Origin: CAYHSR01 sp043821725 | Lineage (GTDB): Bacteria > Patescibacteriota > Patescibacteriia > Magasanikbacterales > GWA2-37-8 | Assembly (NCBI GenBank): GCA_043821725.1 | Contig: JBDRCM010000029.1 | Coordinates: forward strand, 1-16,312 | Direction: 5' to 3' | Length of the DNA: 16,312 bases | In this document: one piece after another, positions 1 through 6,942 of the stretch | Layout: each line of letters starts with the position of its first letter | Numbering within the stretch: position 1 is the stretch's first letter | Translations under genes and position numbers: made by a program | The notes under the pieces: model-generated | What the model saw: only the letters and a program-made list of their open reading frames with translations | The model's database searches: none | Told to the model about the DNA's origin: nothing

Positions 1-66
1 AAAAGATTCTAACACGATGGCCAATTTTTGTTCTGGACTAAAATGTCGTCTGTTTGTTTTTGTCAT
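1..66 (-). CDS. IS transposase OrfA-like, N-terminal fragment (cut by window edge)
   Basis: Reading leftwards from the ATG at 64-66, 22 codons stay open to the window edge. The peptide begins MTKTNRRHFSPEQKLAIVLE and continues in frame. An Arg-Arg-x-Phe-(S/T)-Pro-Glu-x-Lys start followed by a hydrophobic helix is typical of the N-terminal helix-turn-helix of IS3-type OrfA (Transposase_8) and related transposases. That OrfA binds the ends of its element. No Shine-Dalgarno site lies before the ATG. The rest of the gene is outside the window, so family, length and intactness cannot be judged. The sequence upstream (67-141) would be the element's end and includes a 44-bp segment found again at 14623-14666. 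Confidence 0.7.
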   Translation of the reverse strand, partial: MTKTNRRHFSPEQKLAIVLESF

Positions 67-97
67 AGGACAATATATGGTTATTGCCCCACTATAT

Positions 98-141
98 CAT
101 ACTACCTTATTGATGTGTATAGTTTATCGGGTACCGTACAA
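98..141. repeat. 44-bp exact repeat, copy 1 (probable IS terminal sequence)
   Basis: These 44 bases recur without a mismatch at 14623-14666 in the same orientation. On the minus strand the segment starts TTGTACGGTACCCG and lies about 30 bp upstream of the transposase start codon. That is where the left end of an IS3-like element would lie, and IS3 ends usually begin with TG. The flanks of the two copies are unrelated. I infer that the 44 bp are an IS end; the right end is outside the window. Confidence 0.75.
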
Positions 142-199
142 TTTAATATATATTACCATTTTTTAAATAATAATTCCAATAAATTTAATACTTTCCAGC

Positions 200-318
200 T
201 AGGATTCGAACCGATTTTTAGTTTAATTTTAGCGAAATATAAAAAACTTTCTAAAAATCCTCTAAAAATTCGAACCAAAAAAATCGCTAGGTTTAGCGAT
301 TTTTTAAGGTTTTAATTT
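200..318 (-). repeat. T-arm-associated intergenic repeat, block A
   Basis: On the minus strand this block runs from downstream of tRNA-Gln through a terminator hairpin to an orphan T-loop-like motif (complement of 201-212, GGTTCGAATCCT). It aligns along most of its length with 14885-15013 (block B), and its distal part with 15945-16005 (block C). On the plus strand all three share a reading with the pattern GFEP, L-x-LAK, but stops occur in block C, so a real protein is unlikely. Confidence 0.6.
278..305 (-). terminator. Terminator downstream of tRNA-Gln
   Basis: Six-base stem TCGCTA/TAGCGA with a 4-base loop, extended by six A-T pairs on each side. On the minus strand it ends in a run of T. 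It lies about 20 bp past the 3' end of tRNA-Gln and should end the ftsE-ftsX-tRNA-Gln transcript. Confidence 0.75.
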
Positions 319-323
319 TTCCG

Positions 324-394
324 CTCGGGGACAGGGATTTGAACCCCGATAGCCAGGACCAAAACCTGGAGTCCTACCATTAGACGATCCCCGA
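324..394 (-). tRNA. tRNA-Gln (anticodon UUG)
   Basis: The complement folds as a 71-nt cloverleaf. The acceptor stem TCGGGGA/TCCCCGA has seven perfect pairs, the anticodon stem is CCAGG/CCTGG, and the loop TTTTGGT gives anticodon TTG. The T-loop is TTCAAAT and the discriminator is G. No CCA is encoded. It lies about 185 bp downstream of ftsX on the same strand and ahead of a terminator, so co-transcription with ftsEX is plausible. Confidence 0.95.
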
Positions 395-546
395 ATTTGA
401 CTTTGCCTTGATACTTCGTATCATGGCTTCGCCGGATAAGTATCTGAAAAACACTCATAAATACTTGTCCGCCATAGCCAATACAAAACCAGGACATTAG
501 ATTTACCCGCCGGAACCGAAGGCGAAGGAAAACGATCCCCGAATTT
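385..546. repeat. 14-bp direct repeats bracketing an insert at the 5' end of tRNA-Gln
   Basis: CGATCCCCGAATTT occurs at 385-398, covering the first ten bases of tRNA-Gln plus four upstream bases, and again at 533-546. The copies are 148 bp apart. The DNA between them holds palindromes (405-479) and a degenerate stretch resembling the middle of tRNA-Gln (about 472-501). The pattern fits an insertion or tandem duplication that duplicated the tRNA 5' edge while leaving an intact tRNA. Confidence 0.55.
405..479. repeat. REP-like double palindrome between ftsX and tRNA-Gln
   Basis: A short hairpin (405-427: arms pairing TGATAC/GTATCA with loop TTC, plus GCC/GGC outside one mismatch) is followed by a larger inverted repeat. 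Its 19-bp arms at 425-443 and 461-479 match at 15 of 19 positions around a 17-base loop. Neither has a T-run, so a simple terminator is unlikely. It may be a REP-like element or a processing signal upstream of the tRNA. Confidence 0.55.
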
Positions 547-578
547 AACGGTCTTATGTGCAAAGTTGCAATGGGCAA

Positions 579-1487
579 TTATACTTTTAATTGTTTGCGC
601 ATGGCCAGTCCGCTTGAAATCACAGTTAGAAGCAATACAGCAGTGGCCTGAATTCCGCATAGAAGAAATATATTGGATTTATAGTAATTTGTCAAGGAAA
701 ATCCTTGCGGGAAAACTGATGCCATATACATATCAAGCCAATTAAAACTAAAGAATACGATCGCGAATGCTAAAGCCACACTAATAGCTGTAAACAGTAG
801 CGCCTCAATCAAATACGGCCCTCTGATGAACCAGTTGCTTGCGCCAACCAGCCTCTTTATGCTAATTTCAACTCGCTGACTGTTTATGGCCGCCCTTATG
901 GTGTTAAAGATGATCAAAAATGAAATAATGGCAAATAAAACAGTTAATCCAAAACCCACACGCTCTACTTTGTTGGTAATATCCTGCAATCGCTCAATTG
1001 CTTTGTCCTGTTTGTCAAAACTTCTACTTTCAATTATTTTTTTGTATTCCGGCGCGTCCAAAAAAGTTATAATTTTATTCTGATCTTCAGGTTCAGTCGT
1101 TTTAACAATGAGAGTTGGCCCAAAAGGATTAGAGCCAAGCTCTGTAAGCGCTTGAATTGTTTCCTGCTGATTTTTATGCCTTTCCATAAAATCATCGAGT
1201 ACTTCATCTGCGCTTAGCAATTTTGTTTCCTCAACTTCGGAAAAAGAATCCACAGCATTTTTTACGGCTTTGACATCTGCGTCACTTGCATCAATTGAAA
1301 AATAGAAACTAACGTCAATTTGATTCTTTACACTGATAACTGCATTTTTTGTAATAGTATCAAGCGACCACAGTATATTTACAGATAATAACATTAGTAT
1401 CAAAATAAAAATAGTCATGAATGAAAGGCCGATATTTCTTCCTATATCCTGAAATGCGAATTTTAAAACTCTTAAAAACGATATCAT
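579..1487 (-). CDS. ftsX: Cell division protein FtsX
   Basis: A 302-residue membrane protein with FtsX topology. It has a cytoplasmic N-terminus, TM1 at about 18-42, an extracytoplasmic domain at about 45-175, then three more membrane segments near 178-200, 222-250 and 272-297. The sequence after TM2 (RAAINSQRVEIS, then IKRLVGAS) is the conserved cytoplasmic signature of FtsX and MacB-type permeases. FtsX forms a complex with the ATPase FtsE and passes the ATPase cycle to peptidoglycan hydrolases at the septum. The gene begins one base after the ftsE stop, so the two are co-transcribed and probably translationally coupled. Length is normal for the family. The extracytoplasmic domain should bind the hydrolase partner, which is not encoded here. 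Confidence 0.95.
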   Translation of the reverse strand: MISFLRVLKFAFQDIGRNIGLSFMTIFILILMLLSVNILWSLDTITKNAVISVKNQIDVSFYFSIDASDADVKAVKNAVDSFSEVEETKLLSADEVLDDFMERHKNQQETIQALTELGSNPFGPTLIVKTTEPEDQNKIITFLDAPEYKKIIESRSFDKQDKAIERLQDITNKVERVGFGLTVLFAIISFLIIFNTIRAAINSQRVEISIKRLVGASNWFIRGPYLIEALLFTAISVALAFAIVFFSFNWLDMYMASVFPQGFSLTNYYKSNIFLLCGIQATAVLLLTVISSGLAMRKQLKV

Positions 1488-1488
1488 A

Positions 1489-2172
1489 TTATAATTTGTA
1501 TTTACCGTTCATTTCGTCATTGACAATTACGCCGTCATGAATGGTAATTACTCGCCGGCGCAAGTGATTAACAACTTCTCTATTATGGGTAACCAAAACT
1601 ATGGTCGTTCCAAATTCATTTATTTTTTTTAATATTTCAATTATTTCTTGCGTGTTGAGCGAGTCAAGATTGCCTGTTGGCTCGTCAGCAACTATTATTT
1701 TTGGACGGTGCGCCAAAGATCGCGCTATTGCAGTTCGTTGTTGTTCACCGCCTGAAAGTTGATTTGGATAACTGCTGGCCTTTGATGAAAGCCCGACAAC
1801 TTCCAGAATTTGAGGTACCACTTTTCTTATCCTTTTATGCTTTGCCCCGGCAACTTCCAATGCGAACGACACATTTTCATATACGGTTTTCTTTGGCAAA
1901 AGCTTGTAATCCTGAAATACAACGCCTATCTGTCTTCGCAAATATGGAACGGCTCCGGAACTTAAATTTGTGATATCCCAATCGCCTATTTTAATTTTGC
2001 CGCGCGTGGCTTTTTCCTCGGCAATAATGAGTTTCACCAGCGTTGTCTTGCCTGTACCGCTCTGGCCTACAATGGAAACAAAATCACCGGCGCCAATATG
2101 AAGATTAATGTCACGAAGCGCGGGCGGACTGTGCCTTGAATACATTTTAGTTATTCCTTTTAGATTGATCAT
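1489..2172 (-). CDS. ftsE: Cell division ATP-binding protein FtsE
   Basis: A 227-residue ABC ATPase, the usual FtsE length. Walker A GQSGTGKT is at 36-43, the Q-loop VVFQDYKLLP near 84-93, the ABC signature LSGGEQQR near 138, Walker B IIVADEP near 159 and the H-loop VTHN near 195. DYKLLP after the Q-loop and the short spacing are typical of FtsE rather than an uptake ATPase. It sits at the membrane with FtsX and powers septal hydrolase activation. No Shine-Dalgarno motif is visible before the ATG. A -10-like TATAAT lies 27 bp upstream, giving a short leader. Confidence 0.95.
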   Translation of the reverse strand: MINLKGITKMYSRHSPPALRDINLHIGAGDFVSIVGQSGTGKTTLVKLIIAEEKATRGKIKIGDWDITNLSSGAVPYLRRQIGVVFQDYKLLPKKTVYENVSFALEVAGAKHKRIRKVVPQILEVVGLSSKASSYPNQLSGGEQQRTAIARSLAHRPKIIVADEPTGNLDSLNTQEIIEILKKINEFGTTIVLVTHNREVVNHLRRRVITIHDGVIVNDEMNGKYKL

Positions 2173-2198
2173 AAATCGGAGCGGATTATTTGATTATT

Positions 2199-2227
2199 AT
2201 TATAACATATTTTTATAAATATAAAAA
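2199..2227 (-). promoter_or_regulatory. Probable promoter of ftsEX
   Basis: On the minus strand there is a perfect TATAAT (2199-2204) with a weak TTTTTA at -35 (2222-2227) after a 17-bp spacer. The -35 overlaps the terminator arm of the upstream gene. The predicted start is about 20 bp before the ftsE ATG. Confidence 0.5.
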
Positions 2228-2246
2228 TGCTTATGAAGCATTTTTT
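2223..2246 (-). terminator. Terminator downstream of the zinc-ribbon gene
   Basis: Ten-base stem AAAAATGCTT/AAGCATTTTT with a 3-base loop, with T-runs on both strands. It can act in both directions. On the minus strand it lies about 105 bp after the stop at 2351 and separates that gene from ftsEX. Confidence 0.6.
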
Positions 2247-2350
2247 GAGCCGGATAGTGTTTGATGTTAGAACTGGTGTGCAGGAAGGAGGAATGGCTAT
2301 TAATGTTCCTGAATTGGTCTAAAACATTAACGAATTGATAATTTTACTAA

Positions 2351-2635
2351 TTAATCAAAGCTAATAATATTGTTTTGATCCTTTGTTAAATCATCTGATT
2401 TACACTTAGGACATTTCGGTTTGGCGTTTTCTGACAATTCACCACCACAATCTTCACATTTTCCAATTTGTCCTGGAGTTAATATGACATTAAAAGCTCT
2501 TACGCCTAGGTGATCTATTCTTTTTTCTCCACCACAACCTTCACATCTATACATGGTGAAGTAAAAACCGTGGCCTATGTTAAGTTGAAATTTATATCCA
2601 CATGAGTTGCATTTTGTTCGATAAATTGATGACAT
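2351..2635 (-). CDS. Double zinc-ribbon protein, function unknown
   Basis: A 94-residue soluble protein with four Cys-x-x-Cys knuckles: CNSC (9-12), CEGC (31-34), CEDC (60-63) and CPKC (74-77). The first and second pairs, and the third and fourth, would each bind one zinc. There are no membrane segments and the C-terminus is acidic. Such small paired zinc ribbons often bind nucleic acid or act as adaptors, but nothing here specifies a partner and I do not recognise a named family. It stands alone between a consensus promoter (2712-2740) and a terminator (2223-2246), so it is a monocistronic unit with a leader of about 70 nt. The start ATG has no Shine-Dalgarno site. Confidence 0.85.
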   Translation of the reverse strand: MSSIYRTKCNSCGYKFQLNIGHGFYFTMYRCEGCGGEKRIDHLGVRAFNVILTPGQIGKCEDCGGELSENAKPKCPKCKSDDLTKDQNNIISFD

Positions 2636-2711
2636 ATTTTTATTTTATTAAATTTTATCCCATTAAAAATTTATTTGGTTGGTTAGATTATGTGCTTCTT
2701 GCTTATTTTTT

Positions 2712-2740
2712 ATTATAGCTTTTTTTACATTATTATTCAA
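2712..2740 (-). promoter_or_regulatory. Sigma-70-type promoter for the zinc-ribbon gene
   Basis: On the minus strand TTGAAT (2735-2740) is followed by a 17-bp spacer and a perfect TATAAT (2712-2717). The predicted start near 2705 leaves about 70 nt of leader before the ATG at 2635. Confidence 0.7.
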
Positions 2741-2756
2741 CTAAAATTTTGTAAGT

Positions 2757-2779
2757 AAAAACACTGCTAAACTAGCAGT
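2757..2779 (-). terminator. Terminator after tRNA-Thr
   Basis: Stem ACTGCTA/TAGCAGT around a 3-base loop (2763-2779), followed on the minus strand by G and five T (2757-2761). It lies 9 bp beyond the encoded CCA of tRNA-Thr and appears to end the long unit that starts near 7564. Confidence 0.75.
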
Positions 2780-2787
2780 ATTGTTCT

Positions 2788-2863
2788 TGGAGCCGAAGAT
2801 GGGAATCGAACCCACGACCTGCGCGTTACGAATGCGCTGCTCTACCAACTGAGCTACCTCGGC
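2788..2863 (-). tRNA. tRNA-Thr (anticodon CGU)
   Basis: The complement gives a 76-nt tRNA including an encoded CCA (2788-2790). Acceptor GCCGAGG/CTTCGGC has one G-T pair, the anticodon loop TTCGTAA gives CGT, and the T-arm is GTGGG/CCCAT with loop TTCGATT. There is an A-C mismatch at the closing pair of the anticodon stem, and the discriminator is U. It is the only one of the four tRNAs here with CCA in the DNA. Confidence 0.93.
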
Positions 2864-2882
2864 ATTTAATCTTTTATAGTTG

Positions 2883-3212
2883 CTATACTTCAAATCTGCG
2901 AATGATATCAATTGGAGCCTCTTCGTATGGATGAGCTTCTTTAACCGCTTTAACGACCTTCTCTACTAAATCCACATGGCAAATTGTTTCTATAATCTCC
3001 TCCTCCACTTCTTCGGCCTTGCCTATCTGTCCTATGGCAGGTTTTGCTCCAACAACCGGAATAAAACGACCAACTGATCTATATGAACCACTGCAGTGCT
3101 TATAATTTCCCTGCACGCCGGCCCCGCTGTTGCCTAAAACATCACGCACGGCTTGAGCATGTTCAATCGGAACAGCCACTATAATTTTTACATAATCGGA
3201 TTGTTTTAACAT
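2883..3212 (-). CDS. Stand-alone NIF3/YqfO PII-like (CutA1-like) domain protein
   Basis: A 109-residue protein matching the PII/CutA-like insertion domain of YqfO-type NIF3 proteins. Its parts in order are a beta strand VKIIVAVP near 8-15, a helix rich in Ala/Val, the signature GNYKHCSGSYRSVGRFIPV (about 35-53), GAKPAIGQIGKAEEVEE (about 55-71), and a last helix ending in AHPYEEAP (about 93-100). In larger proteins this domain is inserted inside the NIF3 metal-binding enzyme; here the NIF3 part is absent and the domain is the whole gene. The ligand is unknown, though PII-like folds usually trimerise and sense small molecules or metals. The gene starts 19 bp after tRNA-Gly and ends 19 bp before tRNA-Thr, so it is probably transcribed with both. 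Confidence 0.85.
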   Translation of the reverse strand: MLKQSDYVKIIVAVPIEHAQAVRDVLGNSGAGVQGNYKHCSGSYRSVGRFIPVVGAKPAIGQIGKAEEVEEEIIETICHVDLVEKVVKAVKEAHPYEEAPIDIIRRFEV

Positions 3213-3231
3213 AAAAAAATAATTTTCTTTG

Positions 3232-3302
3232 AGCGAGTGAGGGGAATCGAACCCCCGTCCTCAGCTTGGGAAGCTGGCATAATACCATTATAATACACTC
3301 GC
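3232..3302 (-). tRNA. tRNA-Gly (anticodon CCC)
   Basis: The complement folds with acceptor GCGAGTG/CACTCGC (seven pairs), anticodon loop TTCCCAA (CCC), and T-arm GGGGG/CCCCT around TTCGATT, the last pair being G-T. It is 71 nt with no encoded CCA. It lies between the foldase gene and the PII-like gene with tight spacing and no terminator, so release from a polycistronic RNA is likely. Confidence 0.94.
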
Positions 3303-3309
3303 ACAAGCA

Positions 3310-3356
3310 AAATAGGCGGGAAAATAATACTCTACCGGCTGAACCAATAAGGCGCT
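3310..3356 (-). other. Possible tRNA 5'-half relic
   Basis: The minus strand just after the foldase stop reads GCGCCTTATTGGTTCAGCC followed by GGTAGAGTATT. This resembles a tRNA acceptor strand plus D-arm (compare TAGCTCAG..GGTAGAGC). No anticodon stem, T-arm or 3' acceptor strand follows; instead tRNA-Gly starts. It may be a truncated tRNA copy or a chance similarity. Confidence 0.35.
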
Positions 3357-4427
3357 CTATTTACTAATTGTTTTCAAATAATCATCAAACGGATTATTTA
3401 CACGAAGATAGAAGTGAATATTTGCTGTTCGCAAGGTTTTATCAAGATACCAATCCAAATCGGAATTTCTAAAAAGAATATGGCTTGCTCTAATGCTTTC
3501 TTCTTCAACTTCATTTCCGTCACTGTCTTGTACTTTTTCTTTTTTACTGTCAGTTAACTTAATAATATGATACCCATACTGAGTTTGTATTGGCTGAGAC
3601 GCGATTTCATCTTTTTTAAGCGCAAAAGCAACTACTTCAAATTCCGGAACCATATCCCCTTTTTTAAACCAGCCAAGATCTCCACCCGCTGGAGCAGTTC
3701 CGTCCTGACCATATTTTTGAGCTGAAGAAGCAAAGCTGGCTCCTGATTGTATATCCTGCAAAACTTTTGCAGCTATATTATAAATTTCAGTTAATGAGCT
3801 TGTATCAGTCTGCAAATATGCATCAAGTTCTGACTGCATAATGTACGGCTTCATGACTTTTTCGACATAATCATTAAAAGTCCACCCATATCTGTCCATT
3901 AATTCTTTTTCAGCAGTGGCAGTGTCTGTAAACTGCTGTAAAAATTGATTTTTTAAGTTGTCAATATCATCTTCGCTTATATCAATTTTTTTGCTTTTAA
4001 TTCCATCATACACCAACGAATTATTGGCTAAGCGCCATAAAACTTGATCTGACATTTCCTCTGTTGTCATTGCGATTCCGGCTCCGCCATTATTTACTTC
4101 ATATTTTTGAACTTTGGCTATTGCTTTAAGGTCATCAAGATAATCGCTGTATAAAACTTTACTGCCATTGATTTTAAGAGCGGGCAGTCGCAATATCTTT
4201 GCCACTGTGTGAGTATAAACATTAGTTGACGTTCTAACATAGACCTGAAATACTCCGACCAAGCTTACCACAACAACGGTAACTCCAATAAAAGCAGTGT
4301 ATCCAATAAAAAACATGCGCAAATTTTCTTTTTCTTTGGCTGTCTTTTTGGACCTTTTCTTTTTTACCAAACTATTTTCATCTCCCCCTATTTCCTCCTT
4401 TTTTGTCTCTTGTTTCTCATTTTCCAT
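3357..4427 (-). CDS. Membrane-anchored parvulin-type peptidyl-prolyl isomerase (PrsA/SurA-like)
   Basis: A 356-residue protein. A very basic cytoplasmic N-terminus (1-37) precedes one membrane anchor (about 38-63), a helical SurA_N-like chaperone region (about 80-205), and a PpiC/parvulin domain (about 210-293). That domain carries the family motifs GGDLGWF (248-254), VPEFEVVAFAL and YGYHIIK (284-290). It should fold secreted proteins outside the membrane. The expected first strand of the domain (xxASHIL) is missing before residue 210, and a segment IRASHILF sits after the domain at 312-319. The domain may therefore be circularly permuted, or a second parvulin domain may be truncated. The gene follows the DivIC-like gene by 22 bp in the same unit. 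Confidence 0.88.
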   Translation of the reverse strand: MENEKQETKKEEIGGDENSLVKKKRSKKTAKEKENLRMFFIGYTAFIGVTVVVVSLVGVFQVYVRTSTNVYTHTVAKILRLPALKINGSKVLYSDYLDDLKAIAKVQKYEVNNGGAGIAMTTEEMSDQVLWRLANNSLVYDGIKSKKIDISEDDIDNLKNQFLQQFTDTATAEKELMDRYGWTFNDYVEKVMKPYIMQSELDAYLQTDTSSLTEIYNIAAKVLQDIQSGASFASSAQKYGQDGTAPAGGDLGWFKKGDMVPEFEVVAFALKKDEIASQPIQTQYGYHIIKLTDSKKEKVQDSDGNEVEEESIRASHILFRNSDLDWYLDKTLRTANIHFYLRVNNPFDDYLKTISK

Positions 4428-4449
4428 ATAAATTTTTTAATTATTTTTT

Positions 4450-4863
4450 TTAATTATTTTCCATAAATATGTTCCACCATTTACGATAATTTGATATGTT
4501 ATGTAATACTATCATAACTTCTTTTTCTTGTCCATTGCCCATATTACCGGCAATTAAATTATCATTGCCTGCTTGAATTATCATTGTTTTTTCCCCTTTT
4601 TTAACCATATTAAGCTCGGTTCGTGCCTTTTCTTCAATAAAGCCAGTTGACTGTACATATTGTAGCGCTTCAAGCAATTCAATTTTTTTTGACTCTAATT
4701 GATCTGCGTCTTTTTTCAGCTTTTGAATTTCCGACTGCACTTGATATTCCTGATAATAAGCTCGCGCATATGAAAAAACAACCATACACGCAACTATAAA
4801 CGAACATAACAATAGAACATAGGAATTGAAAAACCCACCTGTATTTTTTCTACGTCTGTTCAT
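4450..4863 (-). CDS. DivIC/FtsB-like septum formation initiator protein
   Basis: A 137-residue bitopic protein with a basic N-terminus (NRRRKN), one membrane helix at about 14-34, a coiled coil at about 36-75, and the conserved segment STGFIEEKARTELNMVKKGE typical of FtsB/DivIC-family C-terminal regions. These proteins form a trimer with FtsL and FtsQ/DivIB and activate septal peptidoglycan synthesis. The last 35 residues are a variable tail. It is followed by the foldase gene and preceded 17 bp away by the PH-domain gene, in a cluster of envelope genes. FtsL and DivIC are hard to tell apart at this length; FtsB/DivIC fits the GFIEEKAR motif better. Confidence 0.85.
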   Translation of the reverse strand: MNRRRKNTGGFFNSYVLLLCSFIVACMVVFSYARAYYQEYQVQSEIQKLKKDADQLESKKIELLEALQYVQSTGFIEEKARTELNMVKKGEKTMIIQAGNDNLIAGNMGNGQEKEVMIVLHNISNYRKWWNIFMENN

Positions 4864-4880
4864 GTTATAAGATTTAATCT

Positions 4881-5534
4881 TTAAATTTCTTGTGCTTCTT
4901 TTGTAATTTCTTCGGATTCGTCAAGCTCCTCAAATTCATTTAATATCAAATCATTCACTTTATTCAATTGATCGTCTGTCAAATCAGGAATAATTTTAAT
5001 AAAATTTTTGTAGATTGTATTGGCGTCCAGCAGTTTCTTTCCCTGTTTGTAGCGTTCAGAGGCGTCATTCAACAAATTTTGTAACTCCTGCGGATTGTGT
5101 ATCTTGACAACTTCAAGATAAAATTTATCGCTCTTGCTGTGAATCATTACGCTTCCATAATTGAAAAGATTGGCCAATATCCCTTTCTTCCTTACTGATA
5201 CATCCTTGATTTCAGAATAGCTTACTGACGAGACAACCTGGTCAAACCAACCGAGCCGATGGATGTCAACTATGCGTTCATTGCTAATTATCAAGATGTT
5301 GGTATAGTCAAAAAACCATGTGCGCGATAAAATATATAGGCCAAGCAACGCGCCTGCTCCGAATGCGCCATAGCCATACCATCCGTAACTGAATAACTGA
5401 AACATAAACAACGCGGCAACGGATAACACGATAATTCCAAAAAGATATTTCCACCATGAAACAAGGCCGTACCGGCGCACTGATCCGACTATCCTCTCCC
5501 CTTCTCTAAGTTTGATTTTTTTTGCCAATGACAT
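4881..5534 (-). CDS. Bacterial PH-domain (DUF304-like) membrane protein
   Basis: A 217-residue protein with two adjacent membrane helices (about 27-46 and 52-72). A bacterial PH-like domain follows at about 75-165: ILIISNERIVDIHRLGWF, then VSYSEIKDVSVRK and GSVMIHSKSDKF. The tail (about 165-217) is acidic and helical. YdbS/YdbT-like proteins of this class are membrane-associated and poorly understood, with roles proposed in the envelope. It lies between the Mur ligase and the DivIC-like gene in one transcription unit, which points to cell-envelope work. No catalytic motif is present, so a scaffold or binding role is more likely than an enzyme. Confidence 0.8.
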   Translation of the reverse strand: MSLAKKIKLREGERIVGSVRRYGLVSWWKYLFGIIVLSVAALFMFQLFSYGWYGYGAFGAGALLGLYILSRTWFFDYTNILIISNERIVDIHRLGWFDQVVSSVSYSEIKDVSVRKKGILANLFNYGSVMIHSKSDKFYLEVVKIHNPQELQNLLNDASERYKQGKKLLDANTIYKNFIKIIPDLTDDQLNKVNDLILNEFEELDESEEITKEAQEI

Positions 5535-5565
5535 ATGATTAATGATTATACATTTTTTTCATTTA

Positions 5566-6936
5566 TTAATTTTTTAAAATTTTGAGCATATCACGCGCGA
5601 CCTTGCGATCATCCCAAGGAATTTTTTTACCATTGGCACATACAATGCACGGCTCTGTTCCTTTAGCTGTAATGGCCACAATATCATTGGCACGAGCCAG
5701 AAATATCGCCTTTTTAATGGCTGACTTTCTGTCAATATCTACAAACAAATTTATACTGTCTTTCTTGCCGGCTTTGCGAGCTCCTACGGCCAGCATTTCT
5801 GCTATCTGCAAAGGGTCTTCATCAAAAGAATTGACATCTGTAACAATAACAATATCGGCCATTTTACCCGCTATTTTCCCCATTTTTTCTCGTTTTGATT
5901 TATCGCGCCCTCCGCCGTCCGAACCCACTACGACGATCAACTGTGCTGATTCGCTTGATCTGCGTTGCAACAATTCACGACTTACTTTAAATAGCTCAGT
6001 TAAACTCAATGGTTCATGCGCATAGTCAACTATCACGCTGAAATTCTGCCCTTCTTCAATAAACTCCATGCGTCCTTCAACCTTTCCAACCGCCCTCAAT
6101 CCATCTGCTATTTTTTTATCCTTAATTCCTTGCGATTGTCCAACTGCAACTGCGGCTAAAGCATTATATATGTTAAACTTGCCCAACAAATGAATACCAT
6201 ATTCTTTATCATTCACTTTAAATGAGCTTTCATTATTATTTGTTGACAAGTCATAAGCTGAAATTAATTCCAAACCTTTGTTCATGCCGGTGTTATGGCT
6301 GTTTGCATCCACGTCTTTTAAAACTTCCGAATTAGTAATTTTATCATCTATATTATATCCAAATTTTTTATCAGCGGAAAATCCAAGATAATAATCAGAA
6401 TTTTTATCATCTCTATTGGCTATTATTATTTTTTCTACGATTTGTCCTTTGATTATTTTTTTCTTTTTTGACAAACAGGCAAAAATTTTTCCTTTGTCTC
6501 TTTTCAAATTTTCAAACCCGCCGTGTCTTTCAGAATGTTCAGTACCCAAATTTGTAAAAACAGTAACATCGTAATTCAATCGCAAGTGGCGGTATTGTAA
6601 AATACCCTCGGATGAACTTTCCACAACAGCATATTGGCAACCTGCCTTAACCATCTCTCTTAATAATTTCTGTATCTTGCCCCTGCCGAGCATGGTCATC
6701 TTAAGTTTATTTAGTCCTTTCTTTTGTCCTATTTGTATATCAACTGTTGAAAGTAACCCTACATTATATCCACCTGACTCCAAAACAGAAGCTATAAATC
6801 GGCATGTTGTGGATTTACCTTTTGTTCCTGTAACTCCAATGACTATTAACTCGCGAGACGGTCGTTTGTAATATAAGTACGCTCCCTGTGCGAGAAAAAA
6901 ATGATATATCTTTTTCAGTTTATTTAACATGGTCAT
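5566..6936 (-). CDS. MurE-like Mur ligase lacking the N-terminal domain
   Basis: A 456-residue Mur ligase. The P-loop GTKGKST (37-43) comes after only about 36 residues, whereas typical MurE has about 100 before it, so the UDP-MurNAc-binding domain is essentially missing. The central domain has TNLGTEHSERHG (about 128-139) and a lysine region KRDKGKIF where the carbamylated lysine is expected. The C-terminal domain has VDYAHEPLSL, GGGRDKSKREKMG and ITAKGTEP, the best fits to MurE. At the amino-acid-specificity site, where meso-DAP enzymes carry DNPR, the sequence reads TDVNSFDEDP, so the substrate cannot be assumed. It begins 6 bp after the translin-family gene and precedes the PH and division genes. 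MurE-like activity is likely; a related Mur-ligase reaction is possible. Confidence 0.8.
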   Translation of the reverse strand: MTMLNKLKKIYHFFLAQGAYLYYKRPSRELIVIGVTGTKGKSTTCRFIASVLESGGYNVGLLSTVDIQIGQKKGLNKLKMTMLGRGKIQKLLREMVKAGCQYAVVESSSEGILQYRHLRLNYDVTVFTNLGTEHSERHGGFENLKRDKGKIFACLSKKKKIIKGQIVEKIIIANRDDKNSDYYLGFSADKKFGYNIDDKITNSEVLKDVDANSHNTGMNKGLELISAYDLSTNNNESSFKVNDKEYGIHLLGKFNIYNALAAVAVGQSQGIKDKKIADGLRAVGKVEGRMEFIEEGQNFSVIVDYAHEPLSLTELFKVSRELLQRRSSESAQLIVVVGSDGGGRDKSKREKMGKIAGKMADIVIVTDVNSFDEDPLQIAEMLAVGARKAGKKDSINLFVDIDRKSAIKKAIFLARANDIVAITAKGTEPCIVCANGKKIPWDDRKVARDMLKILKN

Positions 6937-6942
6937 TATGTT

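Noticed and set aside
28..315. Plus-strand 95-codon frame over the left-end repeat
   Set aside because: It covers the IS end, block A and a terminator; the parallel frame in block C has a stop, so the similarity is a DNA repeat rather than a conserved protein.
2233..2322. Plus-strand 29-codon ORF ending in EGGMAINVPELV
   Set aside because: It starts inside the terminator loop and has no upstream signal or recognisable family; treated as chance.
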